A stretch of 12,945 nucleotides of DNA from JAVBSX01 sp031549145 (GTDB taxonomy: Bacteria > Planctomycetota > Planctomycetia > Pirellulales > Thermoguttaceae), in the NCBI GenBank assembly GCA_031549145.1, contig JAVBQI010000033.1, positions 1-12,945 on the forward strand, written 5' to 3'. This document shows positions 1-6,590 of this stretch, piece by piece; the first letter of the stretch is position 1; every line of letters begins with the position of its first letter. The translations under genes were made by a program, and so were the position numbers. The notes beneath the pieces were generated by a model. The model searched no databases, was not told the DNA's origin, and saw only the letters and a list, made by a program, of their open reading frames with translations.

Positions 1-879
1 CGCCCGCATCGCGTTGAGGAAAGTGAGAACCCGCTGCGGCTCGACCTCTTTCCATTGGCCGAGTTTGTGGTTGAGAATCGCGACTTTCAGTTGCTCGAAC
101 GCCTCGTGCAAATCTTCGGGCAGTTCTTTGACGCCTTTGAATTTCGCCAGCAATTCGCCGGTCGAGGGGACGGTTTCCGACGTCCAATCATCGACGCCGA
201 ACGGGTCTTTTTTCGGCCGCTTTCCGCCGTCCCCGTCCGTCTCGAACGGCACGTCGTCGGCCCCGAATTCGTAGTTGTCGGACGATTTTTCCCCTTGGGT
301 CCGCTCGGCCGGCTCGACCCGACCGGTTTTCCCTTCCAAAACGGCGTTGGAATCGTTGTAAGGGTTGACATCTTCGTCCAACTCGGTCGCAATGATGTCC
401 TGCTCTCTCGGTTTTTTATCGGCCGGAGCCCCGAGGGTTTCCCAGCGTTGAATCCGCATGATCGCGACGGACCATTGGTTTTGAACCGCTCCCTCCAACC
501 ACATTTCGGCATCGTCCCAATCGAGGGCGGCTTGAAAATGGCTCCAAAACAGCGACGGGTATTGCTCGGTCGTTTCTCCGAACCGCTCGAACACCCGCCG
601 CAACCGTCCGACATGCTGGGGGGTGACGTTCCCGACCCGCCGGGCCCAGGCCTCGTCCGTGTAGGAGGGGTGCGGCAAGCCCGCGTCCCGCAGCCGCGTT
701 CGCCAAAGATGGATGACCCGTCCTTTTTCCCAGTTGGTTCGGCTGATCAACCGGTTCCAAAGACCGATCGATTCGACCGAGAGCTCGTCGATGAGTGGGG
801 AACTCATCAAGAGGGCGTCGTCATTTTCCGCCGTTTCCGTCGTCAAAACTTCCGATTCAAATTCGTCGTAAGGGTCCAT
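1..879 (-). CDS. Conserved-looking protein of unknown function, 3' end outside window
   Basis: The minus-strand frame is open from an ATG at 879-877 to the window edge: 293 codons with no stop, so the C-terminus is missing. I do not recognise the family. Residues about 30-150 are helix-rich and Trp-rich, running from LSVESIGLWNRLI to WSVAIMRIQRWE. The stretch SHFQAALDWDDAEMWLEGA (113-131) followed by WSV loosely resembles helices in some ParB-like or phage DNA-binding proteins; that is an impression only. Residues about 160-240 form an acidic, low-complexity linker rich in D, E, G, K and P. Residues 241-293 return to a folded-looking helical segment (ELLAKFKGVKELPEDLHEAF). The protein has no signal peptide or membrane segment, so it is probably cytoplasmic. 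GAG lies 9 nt before the start, so the ribosome site is weak. It lies 101 bp downstream of surE on the same strand. The composition of this frame looks like protein, while the overlapping plus-strand frame (55-900) looks like an antisense shadow. Confidence 0.75.
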   Translation of the reverse strand, partial: MDPYDEFESEVLTTETAENDDALLMSSPLIDELSVESIGLWNRLISRTNWEKGRVIHLWRTRLRDAGLPHPSYTDEAWARRVGNVTPQHVGRLRRVFERFGETTEQYPSLFWSHFQAALDWDDAEMWLEGAVQNQWSVAIMRIQRWETLGAPADKKPREQDIIATELDEDVNPYNDSNAVLEGKTGRVEPAERTQGEKSSDNYEFGADDVPFETDGDGGKRPKKDPFGVDDWTSETVPSTGELLAKFKGVKELPEDLHEAFEQLKVAILNHKLGQWKEVEPQRVLTFLNAMRA

Positions 880-890
880 AATTTCGTATC

Positions 891-917
891 TCAGTGGTAA
901 TTCCCGGTCAGTGGTAA
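891..917. repeat. Short direct repeat of TCAGTGGTAA, 17-bp period
   Basis: The 10-mer TCAGTGGTAA occurs at 891-900 and again at 908-917, separated by 7 bp. On the minus strand it reads TTACCACTGA twice, just upstream of the start codon of the leftmost gene (ATG at 879). It could be a small duplication or a pair of binding sites next to the ribosome-binding region. No function can be assigned from sequence. Confidence 0.5.
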
Positions 918-940
918 GAATATCAATCCGTTTAGCCGAG

Positions 941-954
941 CGGCGCAGACGCCG
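941..954 (-). terminator. GC hairpin downstream of surE
   Basis: CGGCG (941-945) and CGCCG (950-954) form a perfect 5-bp stem with a 4-nt loop, 27 nt past the surE stop on the minus strand. There is no U-run after it, so it could be a weak terminator, a 3'-end stabiliser or chance. Confidence 0.25.
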
Positions 955-980
955 AAGCCCAGCCTTTGACAGATCACCGC

Positions 981-1841
981 TTATTCGTGCCAACGGGTTC
1001 GCAAGCCGGGCCCGACGGGGCGTGATTCCGCCTCGGTTCGGCTTTCCTCGGCAAAATCAAAATTCCAATCCTGCATTTGCCGCAGTTCTTCCCGCTGCGT
1101 CCGGTCGAAGCCGAGCGGCGTCAAGGTCATATACCCTTCCCCCAAGGCCCGCAAGTCGGTGAGTTCCTTCGTTTCGGTGCTCTCTCTTTTCGTTTCTGCC
1201 GGAATCGGTCGGCCGACAAGCCAAAAATAGGGCCGCCCGGAGGGGGAAACCCGGCGTTCGAAATCACCCCAGTATTGATTGACGTCCATGGGAACGGTTT
1301 TCAATCGGGCCGGACCTCGGAGCACCGCGAGCGGAATATTCAAATTGAAAAGTTGCGGCTCGTCGTTTTTCCGGCTCGCTTTTTCCCGCAACGTTTTTTC
1401 GATCACCCCGCAGGCGAGTTCGGCCGCCCGATCGTACGATTCCTTTTCGTTGTACTGCATCGAAACGGCGAAACTGTTGATACCGTACAAACTCCCTTCG
1501 ACCGCCCCGGCAACGGTCCCGGAGTAAAGGATGTTGATCCCCGCATTAAAGCCGCTGTTAATACCGCTGACAACCAAATCCGGTTTGCTCGGACAGATTT
1601 GCGTAACACCGATTTTAACGCAATCGGCCGGGGTTCCGTCGACGGCCCAACCCCAATGATTCTCGTACACGTAAACTTGCTTGACCGAGAGCGGGGTTTG
1701 AAAGGTGATCGAGTGTCCGACGCCGCTTTGTTCGGTCGCGGGGGCGACAACGTAAACCTCGCCGAGCCGGCAAAGCGTCTTTTCCAACGCCGCGAGGCCG
1801 GGAGCGTAAATCCCATCGTCATTGGTCAGAAGTATGATCAC
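981..1841 (-). CDS. surE: 5'/3'-nucleotidase SurE
   Basis: SurE is a metal-dependent survival-protein phosphatase that removes phosphate from nucleoside 5'- and 3'-monophosphates in the cytoplasm (EC 3.1.3.5/3.1.3.6). The N-terminus MIILLTNDDGIYAPG carries the metal-binding NDDG motif. Also visible are ATEQSGVGHS, AVDGTPADCVKIG, VVSGINSGFNAG and the late motif TLTPLGFD. With the GTG at 1841-1839 as start, the family's metal ligands fall exactly at the canonical positions D8, D9, S39 and N95, and the protein is 286 aa. I prefer this start. An in-frame ATG at 1886 would add 15 residues not usual for SurE. Neither start has a Shine-Dalgarno sequence. The protein is slightly longer than typical members (about 250-270 aa), mainly through a 25-residue C-terminal tail rich in E, S and R. 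It reads away from the groEL cluster and has its own promoter at 1922-1950. Confidence 0.93.
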   Translation of the reverse strand: MIILLTNDDGIYAPGLAALEKTLCRLGEVYVVAPATEQSGVGHSITFQTPLSVKQVYVYENHWGWAVDGTPADCVKIGVTQICPSKPDLVVSGINSGFNAGINILYSGTVAGAVEGSLYGINSFAVSMQYNEKESYDRAAELACGVIEKTLREKASRKNDEPQLFNLNIPLAVLRGPARLKTVPMDVNQYWGDFERRVSPSGRPYFWLVGRPIPAETKRESTETKELTDLRALGEGYMTLTPLGFDRTQREELRQMQDWNFDFAEESRTEAESRPVGPGLRTRWHE

Positions 1842-1921
1842 GTTAGCGATTTTTGCTGAGAAAACCGACGCTGTTCCAACAAACATCGTCGTGGGGAATG
1901 ACGAAAAAACGACCGACCTGC

Positions 1922-1950
1922 ATTCTAGCCGAGGCGCGCAAGATCGTCAA
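1922..1950 (-). promoter_or_regulatory. Sigma-70-type promoter for surE
   Basis: On the minus strand, TTGACG (1950-1945) and TAGAAT (1927-1922) are separated by exactly 17 bp; each hexamer matches the consensus at 5 of 6 positions. The predicted transcription start is near 1915, giving a 5' leader of about 74 nt to the preferred surE GTG, or about 29 nt to the ATG at 1886. Confidence 0.7.
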
Positions 1951-2006
1951 CTCCTCCAAATCGGCCTTGAAAATGTGAGGAGCCGTCATAATCTCAGAAT
2001 ATAATG

Positions 2007-2145
2007 GCAACAAAAAAGAGCCGTAAGTGTAGTCGGTACTCCGACGTAACTTACGGACCTTGTACACGGCACGGCCCTCGCGGCTTCAAGCTCTGTACAA
2101 GGTCCGCAAGTTACACTGCGCTTCACTTGCGGCTCTTTTTTATTG
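2007..2145. repeat. 139-bp long palindromic element between surE and groEL1
   Basis: The outer arms are 2012-2029 and 2124-2141 (AAAAAAGAGCCGTAAGTG against its complement, one G·U-compatible difference); pairing extends imperfectly to GCAA/TTGC at the ends. The inner arms are 2046-2066 and 2094-2114 (21 bp, one G·U-compatible difference). Between the left arms sits a separate small stem, GTCGG-TACT-CCGAC (2032-2045). The T-run next to the right arm makes it terminator-like in the plus direction, but it lies between divergent genes, where neither needs a terminator. It looks like a MITE/REP-type intergenic repeat. There are no coding features here. Confidence 0.85.
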
Positions 2146-2160
2146 CTTCGACAAACAAAC

Positions 2161-2173
2161 TGCCAAATTGGCA
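2161..2173. promoter_or_regulatory. Perfect palindrome, candidate activator site upstream of sigma-54 promoter
   Basis: TGCCAA-A-TTGGCA is a perfect 6+1+6 palindrome, followed by a further half-site-like TATTGGC (to 2180). Its centre (2167) lies about 108 bp upstream of the -24 GG of the sigma-54 promoter, the usual distance for an enhancer-binding-protein site. The role is inferred from geometry; no cognate activator is encoded in the window. Confidence 0.45.
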
Positions 2174-2273
2174 TATTGGCCGCTGATTTTCGATCCGTTC
2201 TGATTTTTCCTTTTTCAAATACCCCGGAAATATTAAGGATTTTAGGGCAAATCAGACCGACCTTGAGTTTTTT

Positions 2274-2289
2274 TGGCACAAACATTGCT
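2274..2289 (+). promoter_or_regulatory. Sigma-54 (-24/-12) promoter for the chaperonin cluster
   Basis: TGGCAC (2274-2279) and TTGCT (2285-2289) match the RpoN consensus TGGCACG-N4-TTGCW at every strongly conserved base; only the seventh base is A instead of G. The -24 GG (2275-2276) and -12 GC (2287-2288) are separated by the required 10 nt. The predicted start is near 2300, giving a leader of about 132 nt before groEL1. I found no CIRCE inverted repeat and no convincing heat-shock sigma promoter in the region, which makes this the best promoter candidate for groEL1. Confidence 0.65.
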
Positions 2290-2431
2290 TGGCATCTTGC
2301 AGGACGGTGCGATTCTGTCAAAATGAAGAGAATCTCTCGTTGCCATTCCCTGACCTAGAGAGTCGCAGAGCCGACTTGATGATCATATCCCTATCAATCC
2401 TTAATCAACACGAACCAGAGGAGAATTTGTA

Positions 2432-4108
2432 GTGGCCAAAAAGATGTCTTTTGATGATGCCGCCCGAATGCCGCTCGCACAAGGGGTCCAAAAATTAGCG
2501 AAAGCGGTCAAAAGCACGCTCGGTCCCCGCGGCCGGAACGCGGTTTTGGACAAAGGCTGGGGCGCTCCGAAAATCACCAAGGACGGCGTAACCGTCGCGG
2601 AGGATATCACGCTCGATGATCCGGAAGAAAACATGGGCGCGACCCTCGTCAAGGAAGCGGCCTCCAAAACTAACGAACTCGCCGGGGACGGAACGACCAC
2701 CGCGACGGTCCTCGCCGAAGCGATTTACATGGAAGGCCTGAAAATGGTCGCCGCCGGAGCCGATCCGATGTCGCTTTCCCGCGGAATCAACAAAGGGGCC
2801 GCCGCCGTTTGCGAAACGATCGCGAAAATGGCCGTCCCTGTCGGTGAAAAGAACAAAAAGGAAATCGCCCAGGTCGCGACCATCGCCGGTAACAACGATC
2901 CGGCGATCGGGCAGACGTTGGCCGATGCGTTTATGAAGGTCGGCAAGAACGGCGTGATCACCATCGAAGAGGGTAAGCAAGCCGAAACCTACGTCGAAGT
3001 CGTCGAAGGGATGCAGTTCGACCGCGGTTATCTTTCTCCCCATTTCGTGACCGACGTCGAAGATCAAACGGTCGAATTCGACGACGCTTTGGTCCTCATC
3101 CACGAAGAAAAAATCTCCAATGCCCGCGCGTTCGTGCCGTTGCTCGAAGCGATCAGCAAGCAGAGCAAGCCGCTCTTGATCATCGCCGAAGACATCGAAG
3201 GCGAAGCCCTCGCGACGCTCGTCGTCAACAAAATGCGGGGAACGATCCGCGTTTGTGCCGTCAAGGCCCCCGGGTACGGCGACCGCCGCAAGGCGATGAT
3301 GGGGGATATCGCCGTTTTGACCGGCGGGACTGCGATTTACAAGGATTTGGGCGTGCAGCTCGAAGCCGTCAAACTTTCCGACCTGGGCAAGGTCAAGAAG
3401 GTGACGATCACCGCGGATGAAACCGTGATCGTCGGCGGGGCGGGCAAAAAAGAAGCGATCGACGCTCGCGTCGCGCAGATCAAGAAGGAAATGGAGACGA
3501 CGACGAGCAATTACGACCGCGAAAAGCTGGAAGAACGGCTCGCGAAACTCGCCGGCGGCGTCGCCCAGATCAACGTCGGGGCCGCGACCGAAACCGAAAT
3601 GAAGGAACGGAAGTTCCTGTACGAAGACGCCAGGGCCGCGACGAAGGCCGCCCTCGAAGAAGGGATCGTCCCCGGCGGCGGGATCGCCTTGCTCCGGAGC
3701 GATAAGGCGTTCGCCAAGCTCGAAACCGTAGGCGACGAGCAGTACGGCGTTCAAATCATCAAGAAAGTGCTCGAAGCCCCGATTCGCGGGATCGCCGAGA
3801 ATGCCGGGATCGACGGCGGGGTCGTCGTCAACCGCGTCCGGCAGATGAAAGGGAAGAACGACGGATACGACGCCGATAAGGACGCTTACTGCGATCTGGT
3901 CGAAGCCGGGATCATCGATCCGGCGAAGGTCGTGCGGACCGCTCTTTCCAATGCGGCGAGCGTCGCCGGGCTGCTGTTGACCACCTCCTGCCTCTTGACC
4001 GAGATTCCGAAAGAAGAAGCCGCCGCCGCTGGGCCTCCGGGAGGAATGGGCGGAATGGATCCCGGAATGATGGGTGGCATGGGCGGAATGGGTGGCATGG
4101 GATTCTAA
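2432..4108 (+). CDS. groEL: Chaperonin GroEL, paralogue 1 (Gly/Met-tailed)
   Basis: This is the 60-kDa chaperonin subunit that forms the cytosolic double-ring ATPase folding chamber with GroES. The start is a GTG at 2432, set by AGAGGAGA at 2417-2424 with 7-nt spacing. The protein has 558 aa, full length for the family. Visible landmarks are GPRGRN (31-36), TKDGVTVA with the nucleotide-site Asp at 51, the GDGTTTATV loop (85-93), the apical domain from about 190 to 370, the catalytic Asp 399 in LYEDARAAT, and EEGIVPGGG (409-417). The C-terminus (about 537-558) is the GGM-repeat tail typical of classical GroEL. At the apical substrate/GroES-contact position, where E. coli has Tyr203, this protein has His204 (RGYLSPHF). 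The equatorial start (FDDAARMPLAQGV) is also less standard than in the second copy. It is first in the cluster, behind a sigma-54-type promoter, and separated from groES by an AT-rich gene. Confidence 0.97.
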   Translation: MAKKMSFDDAARMPLAQGVQKLAKAVKSTLGPRGRNAVLDKGWGAPKITKDGVTVAEDITLDDPEENMGATLVKEAASKTNELAGDGTTTATVLAEAIYMEGLKMVAAGADPMSLSRGINKGAAAVCETIAKMAVPVGEKNKKEIAQVATIAGNNDPAIGQTLADAFMKVGKNGVITIEEGKQAETYVEVVEGMQFDRGYLSPHFVTDVEDQTVEFDDALVLIHEEKISNARAFVPLLEAISKQSKPLLIIAEDIEGEALATLVVNKMRGTIRVCAVKAPGYGDRRKAMMGDIAVLTGGTAIYKDLGVQLEAVKLSDLGKVKKVTITADETVIVGGAGKKEAIDARVAQIKKEMETTTSNYDREKLEERLAKLAGGVAQINVGAATETEMKERKFLYEDARAATKAALEEGIVPGGGIALLRSDKAFAKLETVGDEQYGVQIIKKVLEAPIRGIAENAGIDGGVVVNRVRQMKGKNDGYDADKDAYCDLVEAGIIDPAKVVRTALSNAASVAGLLLTTSCLLTEIPKEEAAAAGPPGGMGGMDPGMMGGMGGMGGMGF

Positions 4109-4147
4109 GTGAATCGTATGAATAGTTAACGAAAAGGAAAAGTGATT

Positions 4148-4486
4148 ATGCCAAATGATGAGACAAAAAAAAGGATCATCGATATCTTTACGGCAAATGA
4201 AAGATATGCAGATGGCGCTAGAGTTGAAGTGATTCCTAAAGAGTACAAACCTCTACCACCTATGGGCACCTCTTGGCAGATGGCATTCACTTTTGCCAAA
4301 ACTGCAACATCTCATTTTCTGTCACTCAACAAGATAATTGCTGAACTAAGTAAAATTGGTGAATTGGACGCTTTTGATTATCGCGAACCGAAAGGTTCTC
4401 CCACTAATCAACAATTTCCCGAACTTCATTTCAGTGTTAGAATTGGTGACGATAGTTATGAGATTATTTTTGTGCTTCCCAAATGA
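4148..4486 (+). CDS. Small AT-rich protein of unknown function inside the chaperonin cluster
   Basis: This is a 112-aa protein starting at the ATG at 4148, with AAGGA (4134-4138) 9 nt upstream; an in-frame GTG at 4142 is only 3 nt from that site and is less likely. I do not recognise the family. It has no signal peptide or membrane segment. The N-terminal half is charged and helical (DETKKRIIDIFTANERYADG), followed by a central segment with a MGTSWQMAFTFAK stretch. The C-terminus looks like alternating strands (LHFSVRIGDDSYEIIFVLPK). The gene is clearly richer in A and T than the flanking chaperonin genes (roughly 40% GC by eye) and uses AT-ending codons that its neighbours avoid, which points to horizontal acquisition. 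It is co-oriented with groEL1 and groES, with gaps of 39 and 63 bp, so it is probably co-transcribed. The leader motif GAAAAGGAAAA before it is echoed by GAAAGGAAAA before groES. Confidence 0.75.
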   Translation: MPNDETKKRIIDIFTANERYADGARVEVIPKEYKPLPPMGTSWQMAFTFAKTATSHFLSLNKIIAELSKIGELDAFDYREPKGSPTNQQFPELHFSVRIGDDSYEIIFVLPK

Positions 4487-4491
4487 AATAA

Positions 4492-4508
4492 CCAGCTAAA
4501 ACAGCTGG
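4492..4508 (+). promoter_or_regulatory. Stem-loop between the small gene and groES
   Basis: CCAGCT (4492-4497) and AGCTGG (4503-4508) form a perfect 6-bp stem with a 5-nt loop (AAAAC), 6 nt past the stop of the small gene and 41 nt before groES. There is no U-run, so an RNA-processing or stability element is more likely than a terminator. As DNA it could also be a protein-binding palindrome. Confidence 0.4.
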
Positions 4509-4549
4509 CCCAAATAAGCAAAACAACGCATTTTTGAAAGGAAAAATAC

Positions 4550-4855
4550 ATGTCAAAGAAGAACATCAGTCTGAAGCCGTTGGAAGATCGTATCGTCGTC
4601 GAGCCGCTCGAAGCCGAAGAAATGACCGCCGGGGGAATCGTTCTCCCCGACAGCGCCAAGGAAAAGCCGCAGCGCGGGACCGTGATCGCCGTCGGTATCG
4701 GCAAACTGCTCGATAACGGCAAGCGGAGCGAGATGAGCGTCGCCGTCGGCGATCAGGTGATCTACGGAAAATATTCCGGGAGCGATATCGAAGTCGACGG
4801 ACACGAGGTCAAGATCCTGCGGGAAACCGACGTGCTCGCCAAAGTGGTGAAGTAA
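4550..4855 (+). CDS. groES: Co-chaperonin GroES
   Basis: GroES is the 10-kDa heptameric lid of the GroEL folding chamber in the cytoplasm. The protein has 101 aa, the usual length. It shows the N-terminal strand SLKPLEDRIVVEPLE, the mobile loop EEMTAGGIVLPDSAKEKPQ that docks on GroEL, the GTVIAVGIG strand, and the C-terminal part VGDQVIYGKYSG with KILRETDVLAKV. The ATG at 4550 is set by AAAGGA (4537-4542), 7 nt away. It is the only groES in the window and must be assumed to serve both GroELs. Its place between two groEL genes, rather than ahead of one, is the unusual gene order; I recall similar groEL–groES–groEL arrangements in other planctomycetes. Confidence 0.97.
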   Translation: MSKKNISLKPLEDRIVVEPLEAEEMTAGGIVLPDSAKEKPQRGTVIAVGIGKLLDNGKRSEMSVAVGDQVIYGKYSGSDIEVDGHEVKILRETDVLAKVVK

Positions 4856-4857
4856 AA

Positions 4858-4970
4858 ATTATGAATTATGAATTATGAATTAAGAATGCGGGAAAAACAG
4901 CCGTTTTCTTGATTCATAACTCATAGCTTCATAGACTTTCATTCATAATTCATAATTCTTCATTCATAAT
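4858..4970. repeat. Heptamer repeat array (ATTATGA, then its complement TCATAAT) between groES and groEL2
   Basis: Three exact head-to-tail copies of ATTATGA (4858-4878), plus a decayed fourth (4879-4885), start 3 nt after the groES stop. The complementary heptamer TCATAAT occurs at 4943-4949, 4950-4956 and 4964-4970, with degenerate copies at 4914-4920, 4921-4927 and 4929-4935. The two arrays can form a long AU-rich hairpin around the GC-rich centre 4886-4908. This fills almost the whole groES–groEL2 spacer. Possible roles are RNA processing or partial termination that tunes groEL2 relative to groES, or a neutral expandable repeat. Confidence 0.75.
4909..4937 (+). promoter_or_regulatory. Weak sigma-70-like promoter before groEL2
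   Basis: TTGATT (4909-4914) and TAGACT (4932-4937) are spaced by 17 bp and each matches the consensus at 4 of 6 positions. The spacer is AT-rich, so chance matches are likely. If real, groEL2 could be transcribed apart from groES. Confidence 0.25.
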
Positions 4971-4987
4971 TACAAGGAGTTTCTTTA

Positions 4988-6574
4988 GTGGCCAAACAAC
5001 TTTTATTTACCGACGATGCCCGCAAGAAAATGCTCGAGGGCGTCAACAAACTCGCCGATGTCGTCGCCGTAACGATGGGACCGACCGGGCGCAACGTGAT
5101 CCTGAACAAATCGTACGGCGGACCGACCGTGACCAAGGACGGCGTGACCGTCTCGAAAGAGGTCGAACTCGAAGACCCCTTCGAGAACATGGGCGCAAAG
5201 CTCGTCAACGAAGTCGCCTCGAAAACCTCCGACCTCGCCGGTGACGGGACGACGACCGCGACGGTCCTGGCCCGGGCGATCTTCCGCGAAGGGCTCAAGC
5301 ACATCGCGGCCGGCTGCAACCCGACGGCGATCCGACGCGGGATCGACAAGGCGGTCGACGCCGTCGTCGCCCAGCTGGCGGCGCAGACGAAGCCGGTGAC
5401 GACGAAGCAGGAAATCGCGCACGTCGGCTCGATCAGCGCGAACAACGATATGACGATCGGCAACCTCCTCGCCGAGGCGATGGAAGCGGTCGGCAACGAC
5501 GGCGTGATCACCGTCGAAGAAGGGAAGACGGCGGAGACCACGTACGAGGTCGTCGAGGGGATGCAGTTCGACAAAGGCTACATTTCGCCTTACTTTATCA
5601 ACGATCCGACGAAGATGAACTGCCTGATGGAAGACGCCTACGTCCTCCTGCACGAGAAGAAAATCAGCAATGTCCGCGAACTGATTCCGGTTTTGGAAAA
5701 GGTTTCGCAGAAGATGAAATCGCTCCTGATCATCGCCGAGGATGTCGACAGCGAGGCGATGACGATGCTGGTCGTCAACCGTCTTCGCGGGACACTCGAT
5801 GTCTGTGCGGTCAAGGCTCCCGGTTTCGGCGACCGCCGCAAGGCGATGTTGACCGACCTCGGCATTTTGACCGGCGGGACCGTGATCAGCGAAGACCTCG
5901 GGATCAAGCTCGAGAACGTGACGCTCGAACAGCTCGGCCGGGCGAAGCAGATCACCGTCGAGAAAGAGACGACGACGATCGTCGAAGGGGGCGGCAAGAA
6001 GGCGGACATCAAGGCTCGGATCGACCTGTTGCGGAAGCAGATTGAGACGACGGAAAGCGATTACGACCGGGAAAAGTACCAGGAACGCCTCGCGAAGCTG
6101 AGCGGCGGGGTCGCGGTCGTCCAAGTCGGGGCGCACACCGAAGCGGAAATGAAGCAAAAGAAGGCCCGGATCGAGGACGCCCTGCACGCGACACGGGCGG
6201 CGGCCCAAGAGGGGATTCTGCCCGGAGGCGGCGTCGCCCTGCTGCGTTGTCGGGAAGCCGCCGAGAAGGCGAAGACCTCATGCAAAGGGGACGAAAAGGT
6301 CGGAGCGTCGATCATTTCCAAAATCCTTTCGCGGCCGCTGGAGCAGATCGCCGAGAACTGCGGTCTCGACGGCAGCGTGATCGCCGATGAGGTCCTGCAC
6401 CAGAAGTCCGCGACGGTCGGGTACGACGCCCACGGCGGGAAGTACGTCGATATGTTCAAGGCCGGGATCATCGATCCGCTCAAAGTGGTTCGGACCGCGC
6501 TGACGAACGCCGCGAGCATCGCCGGGCTGATGCTCTCGACCGAGACGCTGGTAACCGACATCAAGAAAAAGTAA
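4988..6574 (+). CDS. groEL: Chaperonin GroEL, paralogue 2 (no Gly/Met tail)
   Basis: This is the second 60-kDa chaperonin subunit. It starts at a GTG (4988) with AAGGAG at 4974-4979, 8 nt away. The protein has 528 aa. Landmarks are GPTGRN (31-36), TKDGVTVS with Asp 51, GDGTTTATV (85-93), the apical contact segment KGYISPYFIND (196-206, with the canonical Tyr/Phe pair), GFGDRRKAML, the catalytic Asp 397 in RIEDALHATRAA, and EGILPGGGVALL. It is closer to textbook GroEL than paralogue 1 in these motifs, yet it ends at LVTDIKKK and lacks the whole GGM-repeat tail. The tail lines the cavity floor in E. coli GroEL and affects folding rate, so the two paralogues probably differ in substrate handling. 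It is the last gene of the cluster and is followed by two strong palindromes. Confidence 0.97.
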   Translation: MAKQLLFTDDARKKMLEGVNKLADVVAVTMGPTGRNVILNKSYGGPTVTKDGVTVSKEVELEDPFENMGAKLVNEVASKTSDLAGDGTTTATVLARAIFREGLKHIAAGCNPTAIRRGIDKAVDAVVAQLAAQTKPVTTKQEIAHVGSISANNDMTIGNLLAEAMEAVGNDGVITVEEGKTAETTYEVVEGMQFDKGYISPYFINDPTKMNCLMEDAYVLLHEKKISNVRELIPVLEKVSQKMKSLLIIAEDVDSEAMTMLVVNRLRGTLDVCAVKAPGFGDRRKAMLTDLGILTGGTVISEDLGIKLENVTLEQLGRAKQITVEKETTTIVEGGGKKADIKARIDLLRKQIETTESDYDREKYQERLAKLSGGVAVVQVGAHTEAEMKQKKARIEDALHATRAAAQEGILPGGGVALLRCREAAEKAKTSCKGDEKVGASIISKILSRPLEQIAENCGLDGSVIADEVLHQKSATVGYDAHGGKYVDMFKAGIIDPLKVVRTALTNAASIAGLMLSTETLVTDIKKK

Positions 6575-6590
6575 GACGCTTGACGCACAA

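Noticed and set aside
55..900. 281-codon plus-strand open frame at the left edge
   Set aside because: It is antisense to the better minus-strand frame (1-879). Its product is rich in Arg, Pro, Phe and Val runs typical of a GC-rich shadow frame, and it has no ribosome site.
1843..1989. 48-codon minus-strand frame ending just before the surE GTG, possibly translationally coupled
   Set aside because: The surE promoter (1922-1950) lies inside it, so the main transcript would start after its ATG. It has no recognisable protein features.
2150..2431. CIRCE/HrcA operator expected before groE genes
   Set aside because: No TTAGCACTC-N9-GAGTGCTAA or recognisable variant is present in the region.
2495..3754. 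419-codon minus-strand frame opposite groEL1 (similar frame at 5003-6208 opposite groEL2)
   Set aside because: Both are antisense to highly conserved groEL sequence. Their products resemble each other only because the sense genes are paralogues.
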